Source: Halioxenophilus aromaticivorans (lineage in GTDB: Bacteria > Pseudomonadota > Gammaproteobacteria > Pseudomonadales > Cellvibrionaceae). From it: a DNA stretch of 64,000 nucleotides. Numbering within the stretch: position 1 is the stretch's first letter; every line of letters starts with the position of its first letter. Positions 43,377 to 52,913 of the stretch are shown here, one piece after another. The stretch is from positions 1,674,001 to 1,738,000 of the forward strand of contig NZ_AP031496.1 of assembly GCF_042850945.1 (NCBI RefSeq), written 5' to 3'. The translations under genes and the position numbers were made by a program. The notes beneath the pieces are model-generated. The model searched no databases, was not told where the DNA came from, and was given only the letters and a program-made list of their open reading frames with translations.

Positions 43377-44420
43377 TTAATCACCGTCTTGGTCATTAAA
43401 GCCGACGGGTAGGTTCAAAACTTCGGTGATGTCATTTTGCAAGATGTAGCGCAAATCGTTGGCGCTCTGTTGCACCTGTCGCAGCGCCTCGGTTTGTTGC
43501 TCCAGTGTGCTAAACAGCGGTGGTGTGATGGCGTCCGCCGCGGTGTTCATGACATCCAGGGCACTTTGCAACTGTTGCTCCAACTCAGTAAAACCCAACT
43601 CGGTAAGGTATTGGCTAAAGCCGCCTTGGGTGAACAACTCATTGACGGCGCTGATGTTGGCCGCGATGTTTTGCCAGGAGTGTTGTGAACGCCAAGACTC
43701 TAAAAAGTAGGGGTTGGCCCTGGGCGCTTGTTCCGTGCCGATGGCATCGCCAATTTTGCGGTTGGCGAACTCTTCCAATGTAACCAAATAACTGTCTAAC
43801 ACTTTGGCAACGGCGATTTCGATGCTGGTGAACTGATCCGATGTTTCTGAAGGCGCGGTGAAATCTGGCTGCAGTAACGCCCAAGCGGAATCTAACGTTT
43901 TGGCGTTTTTGGCAATGGCTTGTCCGATCCATTGTACGCTTTCGCACAATCGCTCTGGATTTGCCGAGTCCACGATGGACGGATCAAACAATAAATATTC
44001 CATGGCCGACAAACCGTGCAACACCACGCTGCTCTTGCTCATTTGTTCGTCCGTAATGGGCTCGGCCTGTTTTAAAAAGGGCTGCATTTTTTTGGCTACC
44101 AGATTTTTCTTGTCTGGCCAGAATTGAAATTCCCAATCGATGCGCTCGTCCACCACCGGTCCAAAGCGTACCGTTTTGGCTTTTTGCCAAGCGCTCATGG
44201 TGTTTTGCCATTGGCTTTGGCTGGCAGTAATAAAGTCAGTTGGGTTGTTGCTATCGCATTGCTCGGTGGTGCTATGAAGTTGGTCTGCGGCACTGACCAA
44301 CTGCCAGTAGTAGGGGGTGGCAACTTGGGTGGCGTAGGTTTGCAGAAAAATCTGGCTGGGGTCTGTTTTTTGGCAGCCGTGCAGCAGCACAGCCGATATT
44401 GCAATAACAAGAAAACGCAT
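43377..44420 (-). CDS. Imelysin family (EfeO/ICMP-like) lipoprotein, second copy
   Basis: A 347-residue predicted periplasmic lipoprotein (signal FLVIAISAVLLHGC with lipobox LLHGC). The family-type segments are PVVDERIDWEFQFWPDKKN and GLSAMEYLLFD (the imelysin GxHxxE position reads GLSAME, i.e. the His is replaced). Imelysins are bound to iron uptake. Lies between the di-heme oxidoreductase and the ModA-like gene, the same order seen around such genes in Pseudomonas. Confidence 0.85.
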   Translation of the reverse strand: MRFLVIAISAVLLHGCQKTDPSQIFLQTYATQVATPYYWQLVSAADQLHSTTEQCDSNNPTDFITASQSQWQNTMSAWQKAKTVRFGPVVDERIDWEFQFWPDKKNLVAKKMQPFLKQAEPITDEQMSKSSVVLHGLSAMEYLLFDPSIVDSANPERLCESVQWIGQAIAKNAKTLDSAWALLQPDFTAPSETSDQFTSIEIAVAKVLDSYLVTLEEFANRKIGDAIGTEQAPRANPYFLESWRSQHSWQNIAANISAVNELFTQGGFSQYLTELGFTELEQQLQSALDVMNTAADAITPPLFSTLEQQTEALRQVQQSANDLRYILQNDITEVLNLPVGFNDQDGD

Positions 44421-44477
44421 AAGTCATCCGTGGTTGGCCCGTACTGCTACGCACGGGCTTGCTAGTTTATAAGTAGT

Positions 44478-45953
44478 TTATAGGCTGTTTAGAAACGCCA
44501 TTAATTGAGCTCGCTCAGCGGCGCTGAGCGCTTTAAATTCATCGCGGCTGGCCTTGGCTTCACCGCCATGCCAAATAATCGCCTCTTGCAAAGTGCGCGC
44601 GCGGCCGTCGTGTAGGTAGCCAAACTCGTTGTTAATCGTTGCCGTTAAGCCAATACCCCACAGCGGTTGGGTGCGCCACTCCTGGCCTTCGGCGTTAAAT
44701 ACCTTGCGTCCATCGGATAAGCCCTCACCCATGTCGTGCAGCAACATGTCGGTGAAGGGGTAGATGGTTTGGTTGCCAAGCCAAGGCATGTCGGCGACTT
44801 CGCCAACCTGCCACTTAGGCGTATGACAGCTAGCACAGCCAATGGTTTGAAATAACACTTCGCCGGTTTGCACCGCTGGGTCGTCAATACTGCGGCGGGC
44901 GGGAACCGCTAGATTGGAGGTGTAGAAGGTGACCAGGTTGAGTATTTTATCGCTCACCTCTGGGCTGCCGCCGTTGGCGGCCTCCAGGCATTTTGCCTGC
45001 GCCGCGGTGCAGTCGTCGATCTCAGATAAGGGGCTGGTTAACCCCATGTCGCCGGCAAAAGCGGCTGCGTTTTGCTGTTTTAACGAAGGTTGTTCTGCTT
45101 TCCAGCCAAAGCGGCCCAAGGTGAGTGTGGCTTGGGCTACATCCCACACCTGGGCGGCTTTGCCGGATATGCCATCCTTATTTTCGTCGCTGGGGTCTGC
45201 TTGGGCCAGAATTTGAGAATCACTGAGTGCCTCTAGGTAGCCCAGGCCGATCACTGGCGGTGCAATTCTAACGGAGGTGAGGGTGGCATCGGTGATGGGC
45301 TCATCGGAGAAATCGGACAAACGCAATATCGGTTTGCGTAACTCTACTTGCTCGCCACCGGTCAGCGTCACTGTTTGGAATTCATAGTCGAAGCCAATTT
45401 TGGCTTCTGGCTGATGGCCAGGAATGGCGAAATCCTGTAATTGACCGCCGTAAACTGGATGACCAATGGCTCCATCGGAAGCGGATTCAGGCTCGCCGGC
45501 AACACTTAACCGAACCAGCATAGAGACGGCGTTGTCGTCATCGTTTTGCGGCAGGTGGCCACGGCCATCCTTGATATGGCAGTTTTGGCAGCCGTTGGTA
45601 TTAAACAGAGGCCCCAAGCCATCGCGGGCAGCGGTGGAGGCGGGAGCGATGACCCAGGCATTTCTAAAAAAGCTATTGCCGACACTGAAGTTGATCTTCT
45701 GGGTTAACGGCATGGCCGCCGATGGCAGAGAGAAGGCATTGCTGGACTGCACGTTAACGCTATTGTCGCCGCCCAATTGGGCGGGAATCTCGATAGCTAG
45801 TGGCGCTGCTTTGGCGGCAGTATTGGGCTTGCCGCCGCAACCGGCGATCATAGCGCTTAGCAGGGTAAAGCCAATGACGGTAGTGCCGTGTAGCAAAGAT
45901 TTGGCGAGGTAACGGTTGGGTGAGTGTGTTTTGGCGGTGGTCACGGTGATCAA
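44478..45953 (-). CDS. Di-heme oxidoreductase (DHOR) lipoprotein
   Basis: A c-type di-heme protein of about 490 residues in the periplasm. Two CxxCH heme sites are seen: CQNCH (residues ~118-122) and CASCH in the C-terminal half. The N terminus has a hydrophobic signal ending MIAGC (lipobox). Proteins of this family flanked by imelysins are iron regulated. The TTG at 45953 opens the frame; a GTG at 45944 is possible. Function is inferred: redox handling of iron at the cell surface. Confidence 0.9.
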   Translation of the reverse strand: MITVTTAKTHSPNRYLAKSLLHGTTVIGFTLLSAMIAGCGGKPNTAAKAAPLAIEIPAQLGGDNSVNVQSSNAFSLPSAAMPLTQKINFSVGNSFFRNAWVIAPASTAARDGLGPLFNTNGCQNCHIKDGRGHLPQNDDDNAVSMLVRLSVAGEPESASDGAIGHPVYGGQLQDFAIPGHQPEAKIGFDYEFQTVTLTGGEQVELRKPILRLSDFSDEPITDATLTSVRIAPPVIGLGYLEALSDSQILAQADPSDENKDGISGKAAQVWDVAQATLTLGRFGWKAEQPSLKQQNAAAFAGDMGLTSPLSEIDDCTAAQAKCLEAANGGSPEVSDKILNLVTFYTSNLAVPARRSIDDPAVQTGEVLFQTIGCASCHTPKWQVGEVADMPWLGNQTIYPFTDMLLHDMGEGLSDGRKVFNAEGQEWRTQPLWGIGLTATINNEFGYLHDGRARTLQEAIIWHGGEAKASRDEFKALSAAERAQLMAFLNSL

Positions 45954-46106
45954 CTTAATTCTGTAGGAAAGCGTTTAATCATCAATAAAAATACAACGTC
46001 GATCAATTGCGTTACATCAATAAAGTGCAGTATTTACCCAAAAGGGTGCCTACTAAACGGGTGCTTCGTTGGGCGAGCGGGTTACACCTGCTCGCTTTAG
46101 GTTGGC

Positions 46107-47360
46107 TTACAAGCCGGCAGAAAAGTTGGGCGTAAGGTTGGTGATACCCAGTACTTTGGCCGTTTGCTCAATGAGTTCTGTGGTTTTGGTCAGCTCGGCG
46201 ATGGCGTTGTTGATGGCAGCGGCGCCTTTGGTATTGCCCTCGGCAATCATTTGGTCAAATTTCATGGGCGATGTTTTGTCTTCTGCCATAGTCACCAACT
46301 GGTATATAGCTTGGTTGGTTTGAGCCATTTGATGGGCCATTTTCTTGGCCAGTTGTGGGTTCTTCTCGGCCAGTAAATCGGCCAGCGAATCGCCCTTAAA
46401 GGATTTGCCCTGGCTGCTGGTGTACTCGGCCTGAAACACATTGCTGATGCCCTTCCAATCGTAATAGTGGGCGAAATGGGTGTTATCGCTGAAGCAGTCG
46501 TGTTCGTCTTCACTGGAGTTGGCTTCCAGGGCTACGCGCATGCGCTCGCCGGCCAGTTCTCCAAGTGCTAAAGAGCCCATGGAAAATAGGATGCGGGTAA
46601 CGGCTTCTTGCTCGGGCAGTTGTAAAAATAATTGGCGATAGTTGTCTTTGCTTGTGGCTGACCATTGATCCACCATGTAGGTGAGGTCATCGATCAGTAG
46701 TTGAGCGGTTGCCGCTAGGTAATCTTTACGTCGCTGGCAGTTGCCGTTGGTGCAATGTGCCCCGCTTAGGTAATCGGTGAAAGAGCGTTCGCCGGCACCG
46801 GCTTCGGTACCGTTGAGATCCTGGCCCCAGAGCAAGAACTCGATGGCGTGGTAGCCGGTGGCGACGTTGGCCTCTGAGCCGCCCAGCTCGTTTAGGCTGG
46901 CTAATAGCTCCGGCGTGATGGTGGAGAGATCAATGTGGTTGGCGCCTAGCTGCAACTGTGTGGCGGCAACAATATTGGCTGTAGCGCCGGTGTTGCCCAG
47001 TTCGCCCTGATAATCCGGGCTAACGTAGTCTATGAAGCCTTCGTCCAGTGGCCATGCGTTGAGCTGACCTTCCCAGTTATCTACCACTGGGTTGCCAAAG
47101 CGGAAGGCCTCTGATTGCTGGTAGGGGATTCTGGCCTGCAGCCACGCTTGTTTGGCGGTTTGCAAACTTTGCTGTGACGGTTTGGCCAAAAAGGCGTCAA
47201 TGTCAGCTTTTAGTTGCTGTGCCTCCTGCAGTGAGTCGGAATAAACCGTATGTGCTAACTCAACATAGGATGCAACAACGTCTTGCTCGCTGGCGGCCAG
47301 GGTTTGGCTACTGGCGCATGCTAGTATCACTGCGAAGAACATAGTACGTGGGGTTTTCAT
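46107..47360 (-). CDS. Imelysin family protein (IrpA/EfeO-like), first gene of operon
   Basis: A 417-residue periplasmic protein. Signal peptide MKTPRTMFFAVILACASSQTLAA; imelysin motif GYHAIEFLLWGQDLNG with intact GxHxxE, and NPVVDNWEGQLNAWPLDEGFIDYV. These proteins bind iron or serve its uptake; peptidase activity reported for some is uncertain. A GGAGA ribosome site precedes ATG 47360, and a Fur box about 75-90 bp upstream marks iron control of the whole operon. Confidence 0.93.
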   Translation of the reverse strand: MKTPRTMFFAVILACASSQTLAASEQDVVASYVELAHTVYSDSLQEAQQLKADIDAFLAKPSQQSLQTAKQAWLQARIPYQQSEAFRFGNPVVDNWEGQLNAWPLDEGFIDYVSPDYQGELGNTGATANIVAATQLQLGANHIDLSTITPELLASLNELGGSEANVATGYHAIEFLLWGQDLNGTEAGAGERSFTDYLSGAHCTNGNCQRRKDYLAATAQLLIDDLTYMVDQWSATSKDNYRQLFLQLPEQEAVTRILFSMGSLALGELAGERMRVALEANSSEDEHDCFSDNTHFAHYYDWKGISNVFQAEYTSSQGKSFKGDSLADLLAEKNPQLAKKMAHQMAQTNQAIYQLVTMAEDKTSPMKFDQMIAEGNTKGAAAINNAIAELTKTTELIEQTAKVLGITNLTPNFSAGL

Positions 47361-47811
47361 TGGGTCTCCAAACTCTAAATAAACCAGTATGCGGGGAAGG
47401 GCACAACGTGGGATGGCCAACGATGATAAATTTAATAAGAACTATTATCAAATGGCAGATCTCAACTAATGTGCCTTTTGCCATTAACTGTTGAAAGGCA
47501 GCACTGAGGAGGTTGTCGGAGCTAAAAATCACGGCTGTATAAAATGCACTCAAACTGTCAGGTAAGTCGTAAACGAACGTAAAATCTTTGTATGCCACCC
47601 TGGTTGTGCGCGCATTAGCAAAGCACAATAGGCCAAATTTTGTATGAGCCTTAAACTTAGAGTCCAGTTTCTAGACCTCTTTAAGCAGTTTAAGTTTTGA
47701 TTTGAAAGGAGTTGCGAGCGTTGTCCGGTGGCGGGGATGCTGCTAGGGAACGCTCAAGGTGCCTGCGGTGCAGTCGATGGCTGCGCTTATTACGGTCAGT
47801 GGGAGACGATT
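47361..47811. other. Divergent intergenic region, imelysin operon / response regulator
   Basis: 450 bp holding the Fur box near the imelysin side. The part near the response regulator shows no recognised site; open frames crossing it lack ribosome sites. Confidence 0.6.
47436..47450. promoter_or_regulatory. Fur box of the imelysin operon
   Basis: TAAGAACTATTATCA against the 7-1-7 Fur consensus TGATAAT-N-ATTATCA: the right half is perfect and four of seven match on the left. AT-rich context, 76 bp upstream of the imelysin start. Confidence 0.7.
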
Positions 47812-48501
47812 TTGAAAGTTGCATTATTGGAAGATGATCTTGCGCAAGCAAAGCTATTAACCCAATGGTTATCCGAGGCGGGTTATGAGGTTTTCCATCG
47901 GGATACGGTGTCTGGTTTCAAGTCCATGTTAACCGAGCAACCGGTGGATATGGCCGTGTTAGATTGGCAGCTGCCAGATTCCAGTGGTGTGGATGCCTTG
48001 CAATGGATTCGCTCGCAATATGAAACGCGTTTACCGGTTATTTTTTCCACCCAGCGAGACAGCGAAGAGGACGTGGTTGCCGCACTAAAAGCCGGTGCTG
48101 ACGACTACATGATCAAGCCACCGCGGCAAGCAGAACTACTGGCACGGTTAGCGGCAGTGGGCCGAAGAGCTGGTTTGGATCGTCTTAACTCGCCTAATTT
48201 GTCCCTGGCCCACATTGAAATCGATCAGGAGGCGCAACGTGTTTTGGTGCACGGTGAAGAAGTTAAGCTAACGCGCAAGGACTTTCTGTTAACCTGCTGC
48301 GTGATAAAAAACCAGGGTAAATTGTTATCCCGTGAATACTTGTTAAAAGAAGTTTGGGGCGTAAACGCTGACCTTAATACCCGCACGGTTGATATGCACA
48401 TCAGTCGTATGCGACGTAATTTGCAGTTAGACCCGAGTTGTGGTTACGCCATTAAGACTGTGTATCAGCACGGTTACCGCCTTGAGAAAGTAGAGGATTA
48501 G
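47812..48501 (+). CDS. OmpR/PhoB-family response regulator
   Basis: A 229-residue transcription regulator: receiver domain with acidic pocket (EDD, residues 7-9), phospho-acceptor D51 and Lys in YMIKPP, then a winged-helix DNA-binding domain (NTRTVDMHISRMRRNLQL ... GYRLEKVE). The start is TTG 47812, supported by GGGAG at the right spacing and the N terminus MKVALLEDD. The LysM/FecR protein and a CHASE2 histidine kinase follow, the latter likely its partner. Confidence 0.93.
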   Translation: MKVALLEDDLAQAKLLTQWLSEAGYEVFHRDTVSGFKSMLTEQPVDMAVLDWQLPDSSGVDALQWIRSQYETRLPVIFSTQRDSEEDVVAALKAGADDYMIKPPRQAELLARLAAVGRRAGLDRLNSPNLSLAHIEIDQEAQRVLVHGEEVKLTRKDFLLTCCVIKNQGKLLSREYLLKEVWGVNADLNTRTVDMHISRMRRNLQLDPSCGYAIKTVYQHGYRLEKVED

Positions 48502-48723
48502 CCCTAGCACCGCATTCGACACCGGCTGGAATTTAAAAGACCTAGGCCGAATGAAAAATTAAGGAAAGTTTAGCCCGATTTAGGGCCCCCATAGTTGTTA
48601 TATGGCCGCTTTATAGGTAACACTCCGTACACCTGGGCCTTAACAATTGCCGCGAGCCGAGTATTATGTACGGGTTTTTGTGCCCGTTCGGCTTGGGCTA
48701 CTCTAGGAATGAGGAAAGTGTTC

Positions 48724-50121
48724 ATGTTTAAACATGTGGCCGCCGTTGTCTTAGTAGCGAATCTTTTGATGGCTTGTGGGGCATCTGCCGAGCAATCTTG
48801 GCTGTACAGCGTTCGCCCTGGTGACAACCTATGGAACCTTTGCCAAAAATATACCCACAAAATAGATTGCTGGTTAACACTGGGTGAGTACAACAGTGTC
48901 GACTTGCCCGATCAATTGCCCCCTGGTCTTATTATTCGATTTCCCATTAGCTGGCTGAAGGCCATCCCTACACCGGTTACGCTGTCTTTTTTCTCCGGTG
49001 ATGTCACCTATCAAACTACGGCCCAATCGTCGCCCGAATCCGTCCAGGTTGGCATGAAGTTGCCCATTGGCAGTGTGGTGAATACAGGCGACGAGAGCAT
49101 TGCAGGTTTGTTGTTTGGCGATGGCAGCCTGATGCAGGTAGAGCCCAACAGTTCAGTCGAGCTGGATGCCTTGTCCCTACCTGACGGCAGTGGTTATGTG
49201 GATTCACGCATACGCTTGCAATCCGGTGCGGTGAAAACCCGAGTGCCTGAGCGGCAACCGAAGAGTCGCTTCCAAATTACCACACCGGCGGCCATCGCTG
49301 CGGTACGTGGCACCGAGTTTCGGGTCACCGCCTACGACGATGCCGGCACATCCGCTATGACCGGTGAGGTGTTTGATGGTGCAGTGGGGGTGGCCGGCAC
49401 CTCAGCCGCCAAAGAACCGAAAAATGTTGCCGCCGGATTCGGTATTAAAGCGCAACAGGGCAAAGAGTTGGCCGAGCCGAAGCCCTTGCCGCCTGCTCCA
49501 GAGTGGGGCGAGATTGCCGCTTTACAAAAACCGCCCATCTCCGCCCAGTGGCAACCGGTGGCCGAAGCGGTGAGCTACCGGTTGGAGATTTTGGCCCCGG
49601 CTGCCGATGGTGGTGATGCCGAATTAATTTCCGTAACGGGCACCCCGGATCTTCAGTTTTTGGATGAAGACATGGCTTACACCAGCGGTTGTTTTGTGTT
49701 GGCTTTGCGCGCAGTAGATGCGGAGGGCTTAATGGGGCTGGCCAATGAACAGCAGGTGTGTACCCGGGATAAACTGGCGACACCCGCGCAGATCAAAAAA
49801 CGCGCTATCAATTTCAACAGCAAAGCTGATTGGGTATTGCTCGATTGGCAGCCGGTGGCTTCGGCGACCCGTTATCTTGTACAACTAAGCGCAGATGAAA
49901 ACTTCAATACCATTTTGGCTGAACACCAAAGCCAGGAGCCTAAGCTGTCTTTGTCGGTTACCGAGGCCATGCTCGATGGATTTTACTACCGCGTGCAAGC
50001 CCAGGGAGAAGATGTCGTGTTTAGCGACCACAGTCTGCCCAGAGCCGTGCAAGTGCAGGATGAGCCGCTTAAGGCGTTAGCCGCTATATCTGCTTTCTGG
50101 GTACTGCTGATTGCGCTTTAA
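48724..50121 (+). CDS. LysM plus FecR-domain periplasmic protein
   Basis: A 465-residue exported protein. After a lipoprotein-like signal (VVLVANLLMACGASA) comes a LysM-type segment (YSVRPGDNLWNLCQKYT), then a FecR domain (LPIGSVVNTGDESIAGLLFGDGSLMQVEPNSSVEL ... AAVRGTEFRV) and two FN3-like regions (ISAQWQPVAEAVSYRLEI; VLLDWQPVASATRYLVQLS). It probably binds peptidoglycan and passes a signal to the kinase encoded next. AGGAA precedes ATG 48724. Overlaps the kinase gene by 11 nt. Confidence 0.88.
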   Translation: MFKHVAAVVLVANLLMACGASAEQSWLYSVRPGDNLWNLCQKYTHKIDCWLTLGEYNSVDLPDQLPPGLIIRFPISWLKAIPTPVTLSFFSGDVTYQTTAQSSPESVQVGMKLPIGSVVNTGDESIAGLLFGDGSLMQVEPNSSVELDALSLPDGSGYVDSRIRLQSGAVKTRVPERQPKSRFQITTPAAIAAVRGTEFRVTAYDDAGTSAMTGEVFDGAVGVAGTSAAKEPKNVAAGFGIKAQQGKELAEPKPLPPAPEWGEIAALQKPPISAQWQPVAEAVSYRLEILAPAADGGDAELISVTGTPDLQFLDEDMAYTSGCFVLALRAVDAEGLMGLANEQQVCTRDKLATPAQIKKRAINFNSKADWVLLDWQPVASATRYLVQLSADENFNTILAEHQSQEPKLSLSVTEAMLDGFYYRVQAQGEDVVFSDHSLPRAVQVQDEPLKALAAISAFWVLLIAL

Positions 50122-52747
50122 TCCCAATATTTCTACCAACATAGAACGCCTGCTGTTTGCCGTGCTTATGGCAATTTTGGCAGGCGCCATCTCTCTCAAT
50201 CGCTGGGCCTACTCCGTAGATCAAGCCATCTACGATGCGGCTATCGCCCAGTTCCGTAAACCCATCGACCAAGACATATTAATCATTGCCATTGATGAAC
50301 GCAGCCTTTTGGAGTTAGGGCGCTGGCCCTGGTCTCGAGACTTGCATGCGCAGTTGCTCGATGAGCTGGCCGATGCTGGCGTGGAGGCAGTGGCCTTCGA
50401 CGTAGTATTTGCAGAGCCTGATCGGGTCAACCCCAACAATGACCATGTCTTCGCTCAGGCGATTCAGGCCATGGGCCGGGTGGCCTTATTGGTGCACATG
50501 GAACAAACCCACGCCGGCGGCCAGATACTTGAAGTAATGCCGGACCCGTTGCTGTTGCAGTCTGCGGCGGCTGCCGGGCATGTGCACATTGAATACGATG
50601 TTGATGGCGTATCGCGGGCGGTCTTTTTGAAAGAAGGGTTGGGCGAAGCCTACTGGCCGCATTTAATGCACGCCTTGTGGGGATTGGTTGACCCAAACGT
50701 CAGCGATGATTTTCCCGGTTTACGACCAAAGGCTGCACAGACTGCCTCACCGTTTGTGATTCAACGTGATTACTACAATCTAATTCCTCTGGCCGACCCC
50801 ACCTCCACGGTGGCCACAGTTTCCTACACAGACGTGATTCACAATCGCATTGCCCCGCGTAATCTTAAAGGCAAAATCGCCATTGTTGGCGCCACGGCAA
50901 AAGGCCTTGGCGATATTGTGGCAACGTCCATAGGGCCAATGAGTGGAGTGGAGTTTAATGCCAATGTACTCAATGCTCTGCGCAACGGCTCAACTATTTT
51001 GCCCGTGTCTAAATTGGCCCATGCATTGATCAGCGTTTTGGCGGTGTTTGGCATCATTATGCTGGGAGTAAGGGCATCACCCCGGGATTACCTTGTTCTC
51101 ACCGTGAGCGCCGTTGCTATTTGGTTGACGCTGTCCGTGGTGGGCTTGTTCACGGTGCGCGTTTGGTTTGCGCCATTGAGCGTAATTTTACCGTTACTGG
51201 TTTTTTATCCGCTCTGGAGCTGGCGACGTTTAGAGCAAGCGCTGGTGTTTTTGCGACGGGAGTTGGCCCGAGTTGAGCAGCAGACTCGTCCCGAGCAAAT
51301 ATGGCATGTTAACGAAGCACAGAAAAAATTAGCCTTTTTGGCCGGTGTCACTGGGGTATTGCAATGGCAGTTGGTGGCGCGAGAGTCGTTACCGCTAAAA
51401 CCGAGCAGGTTGTTTCTGGGTGCGGATGATAATAACGGCGTAGGCGAGCCCGCGCTGATAAGCGGCGGTGGCGCGAGGGAACAACGCACGTTGGCCATTG
51501 TAAGTGAAGCGGGAGCCACGGAATTTGAGCTGCAATGGCAGTGGCCAGACCAGGTGGCAGAGGTAGACAAAGGCCTGTGGCTAAACGCCATCAATATGAT
51601 TGCCAATCAAAAGGTTGGCGTGGAAAAAAAAATCCCTTCTGAATTAGTCAGTGAAACCATTGCCCAGTTACGGCAAGCCAATAAACAGATTGACGAATCC
51701 CGGGCGTTTTTTGATCGCTGTTTGGAAAATCTACAAGATGCGGTTTTAGTGGCCAATCTTTTTGGTGAGGTTGTGTTTGCTAATGCACGGGCGCGGGTTC
51801 TGTTTGGTCTAAATCAGCCCGTCGGGGCGGCCTTAATGCCGTGCTTGGAGCAGCTACAAATCGACCAGGGCTGGCCTGCAGTGATTGGTCGTATTGTGCA
51901 CGATCAAGGCGAAATTTATGCAGAAGTAAGAGGTGAGCAAGAAACCGAAGCGTTTTTTTTGCAGTTGGCTAGCCTGAAATGGCGTAGCGACGACCTGGAT
52001 ACGCTGCTGTTCAGTTTCACCGATGTATCGTTTATTAAAGAGGCAGAGCGAGTTCGTAGCGAAGCGCTTCAGTTTCTGTCACACGATCTGCGCTCCCCGG
52101 TCGTGTCTATTCTGGCCTTGCTGGAACATTATCGAAGTCGAAATACCGAACAGCTGGTGAGTGATGCTGGCCTACGTGAGGTATTCACCGAAATTGAACA
52201 GTACGCCCGAAAAAACCTCTCCTTTGCTGAGAGCTTTTTGCACTTGGCTCGGGCAGAGATCGTCGGTGACAGTAAATTTGATCTGTGCGACATGCATTCG
52301 GTGGTGGATAACGCCCTAATGATGACTCGACAGCAGGCGTTGGCAAAATCCATTGGCGTCGACGTGGACCGCACCTTGGACGATCTATGGGTATGGGGCG
52401 ACGGTGAGTTGCTAGAGCGGGTAGTCGTCAACTTGCTCTCCAATGGTATTAAGTATAGCGAGCCGAATACTAAAATATCGTTGCACATGCGTGGCAACAG
52501 TGGCGCAGTTGAGTTGCAGGTGGCCGACCAAGGTATCGGCATTAGCGCCGATGAGTTGGACACGATTTTCCAGCGTTTTCATCGCGCTGCAGGCGGCTTG
52601 CCCGTCAGTGGTGCCGGCTTAGGCTTGCACTTTGTAGATACCGTTTGCAAAAAGCACGGTGGTTCCATTACTGTTGCCAGCGAGCTAGGAGTAGGATCAA
52701 CCTTTACGGTTGTGCTGCCTCTTTGTGACAATCAGTTTGACGAGTAA
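50111..52747 (+). CDS. CHASE2-domain hybrid-type sensor histidine kinase (no receiver)
   Basis: An 878-residue membrane kinase. One N-terminal TM (LLFAVLMAILAGAISL), a periplasmic CHASE2 domain (DILIIAIDERSLLELGRWPWSR, AVAFDVVF), further TM segments near residues 300-360, a PAS-like domain (DAVLVANLFGEVVFANARARVLFG), HisKA with H658 (LSHDLRSP) and HATPase (NLLSNGIKYS, DQGIGIS, GAGLGLHFV). The TTG start overlaps the LysM/FecR gene. Likely phosphorylates the response regulator at 47812. Confidence 0.93.
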   Translation: MRFNPNISTNIERLLFAVLMAILAGAISLNRWAYSVDQAIYDAAIAQFRKPIDQDILIIAIDERSLLELGRWPWSRDLHAQLLDELADAGVEAVAFDVVFAEPDRVNPNNDHVFAQAIQAMGRVALLVHMEQTHAGGQILEVMPDPLLLQSAAAAGHVHIEYDVDGVSRAVFLKEGLGEAYWPHLMHALWGLVDPNVSDDFPGLRPKAAQTASPFVIQRDYYNLIPLADPTSTVATVSYTDVIHNRIAPRNLKGKIAIVGATAKGLGDIVATSIGPMSGVEFNANVLNALRNGSTILPVSKLAHALISVLAVFGIIMLGVRASPRDYLVLTVSAVAIWLTLSVVGLFTVRVWFAPLSVILPLLVFYPLWSWRRLEQALVFLRRELARVEQQTRPEQIWHVNEAQKKLAFLAGVTGVLQWQLVARESLPLKPSRLFLGADDNNGVGEPALISGGGAREQRTLAIVSEAGATEFELQWQWPDQVAEVDKGLWLNAINMIANQKVGVEKKIPSELVSETIAQLRQANKQIDESRAFFDRCLENLQDAVLVANLFGEVVFANARARVLFGLNQPVGAALMPCLEQLQIDQGWPAVIGRIVHDQGEIYAEVRGEQETEAFFLQLASLKWRSDDLDTLLFSFTDVSFIKEAERVRSEALQFLSHDLRSPVVSILALLEHYRSRNTEQLVSDAGLREVFTEIEQYARKNLSFAESFLHLARAEIVGDSKFDLCDMHSVVDNALMMTRQQALAKSIGVDVDRTLDDLWVWGDGELLERVVVNLLSNGIKYSEPNTKISLHMRGNSGAVELQVADQGIGISADELDTIFQRFHRAAGGLPVSGAGLGLHFVDTVCKKHGGSITVASELGVGSTFTVVLPLCDNQFDE

Positions 52748-52913
52748 CTCTATGGGTTAACGCAGTGCCTTAAACATACAACTAACTGTTTACTGACTTT
52801 TACATTCAGCGTGCTGCTATTGAGTGTAATCTAACGCCAGATAAACAAAGGTAGCGTTAACTTTTGATTAACCTTCCGGGGACAACCCGGGCACACACCT
52901 TTTGGAGAGTTTT

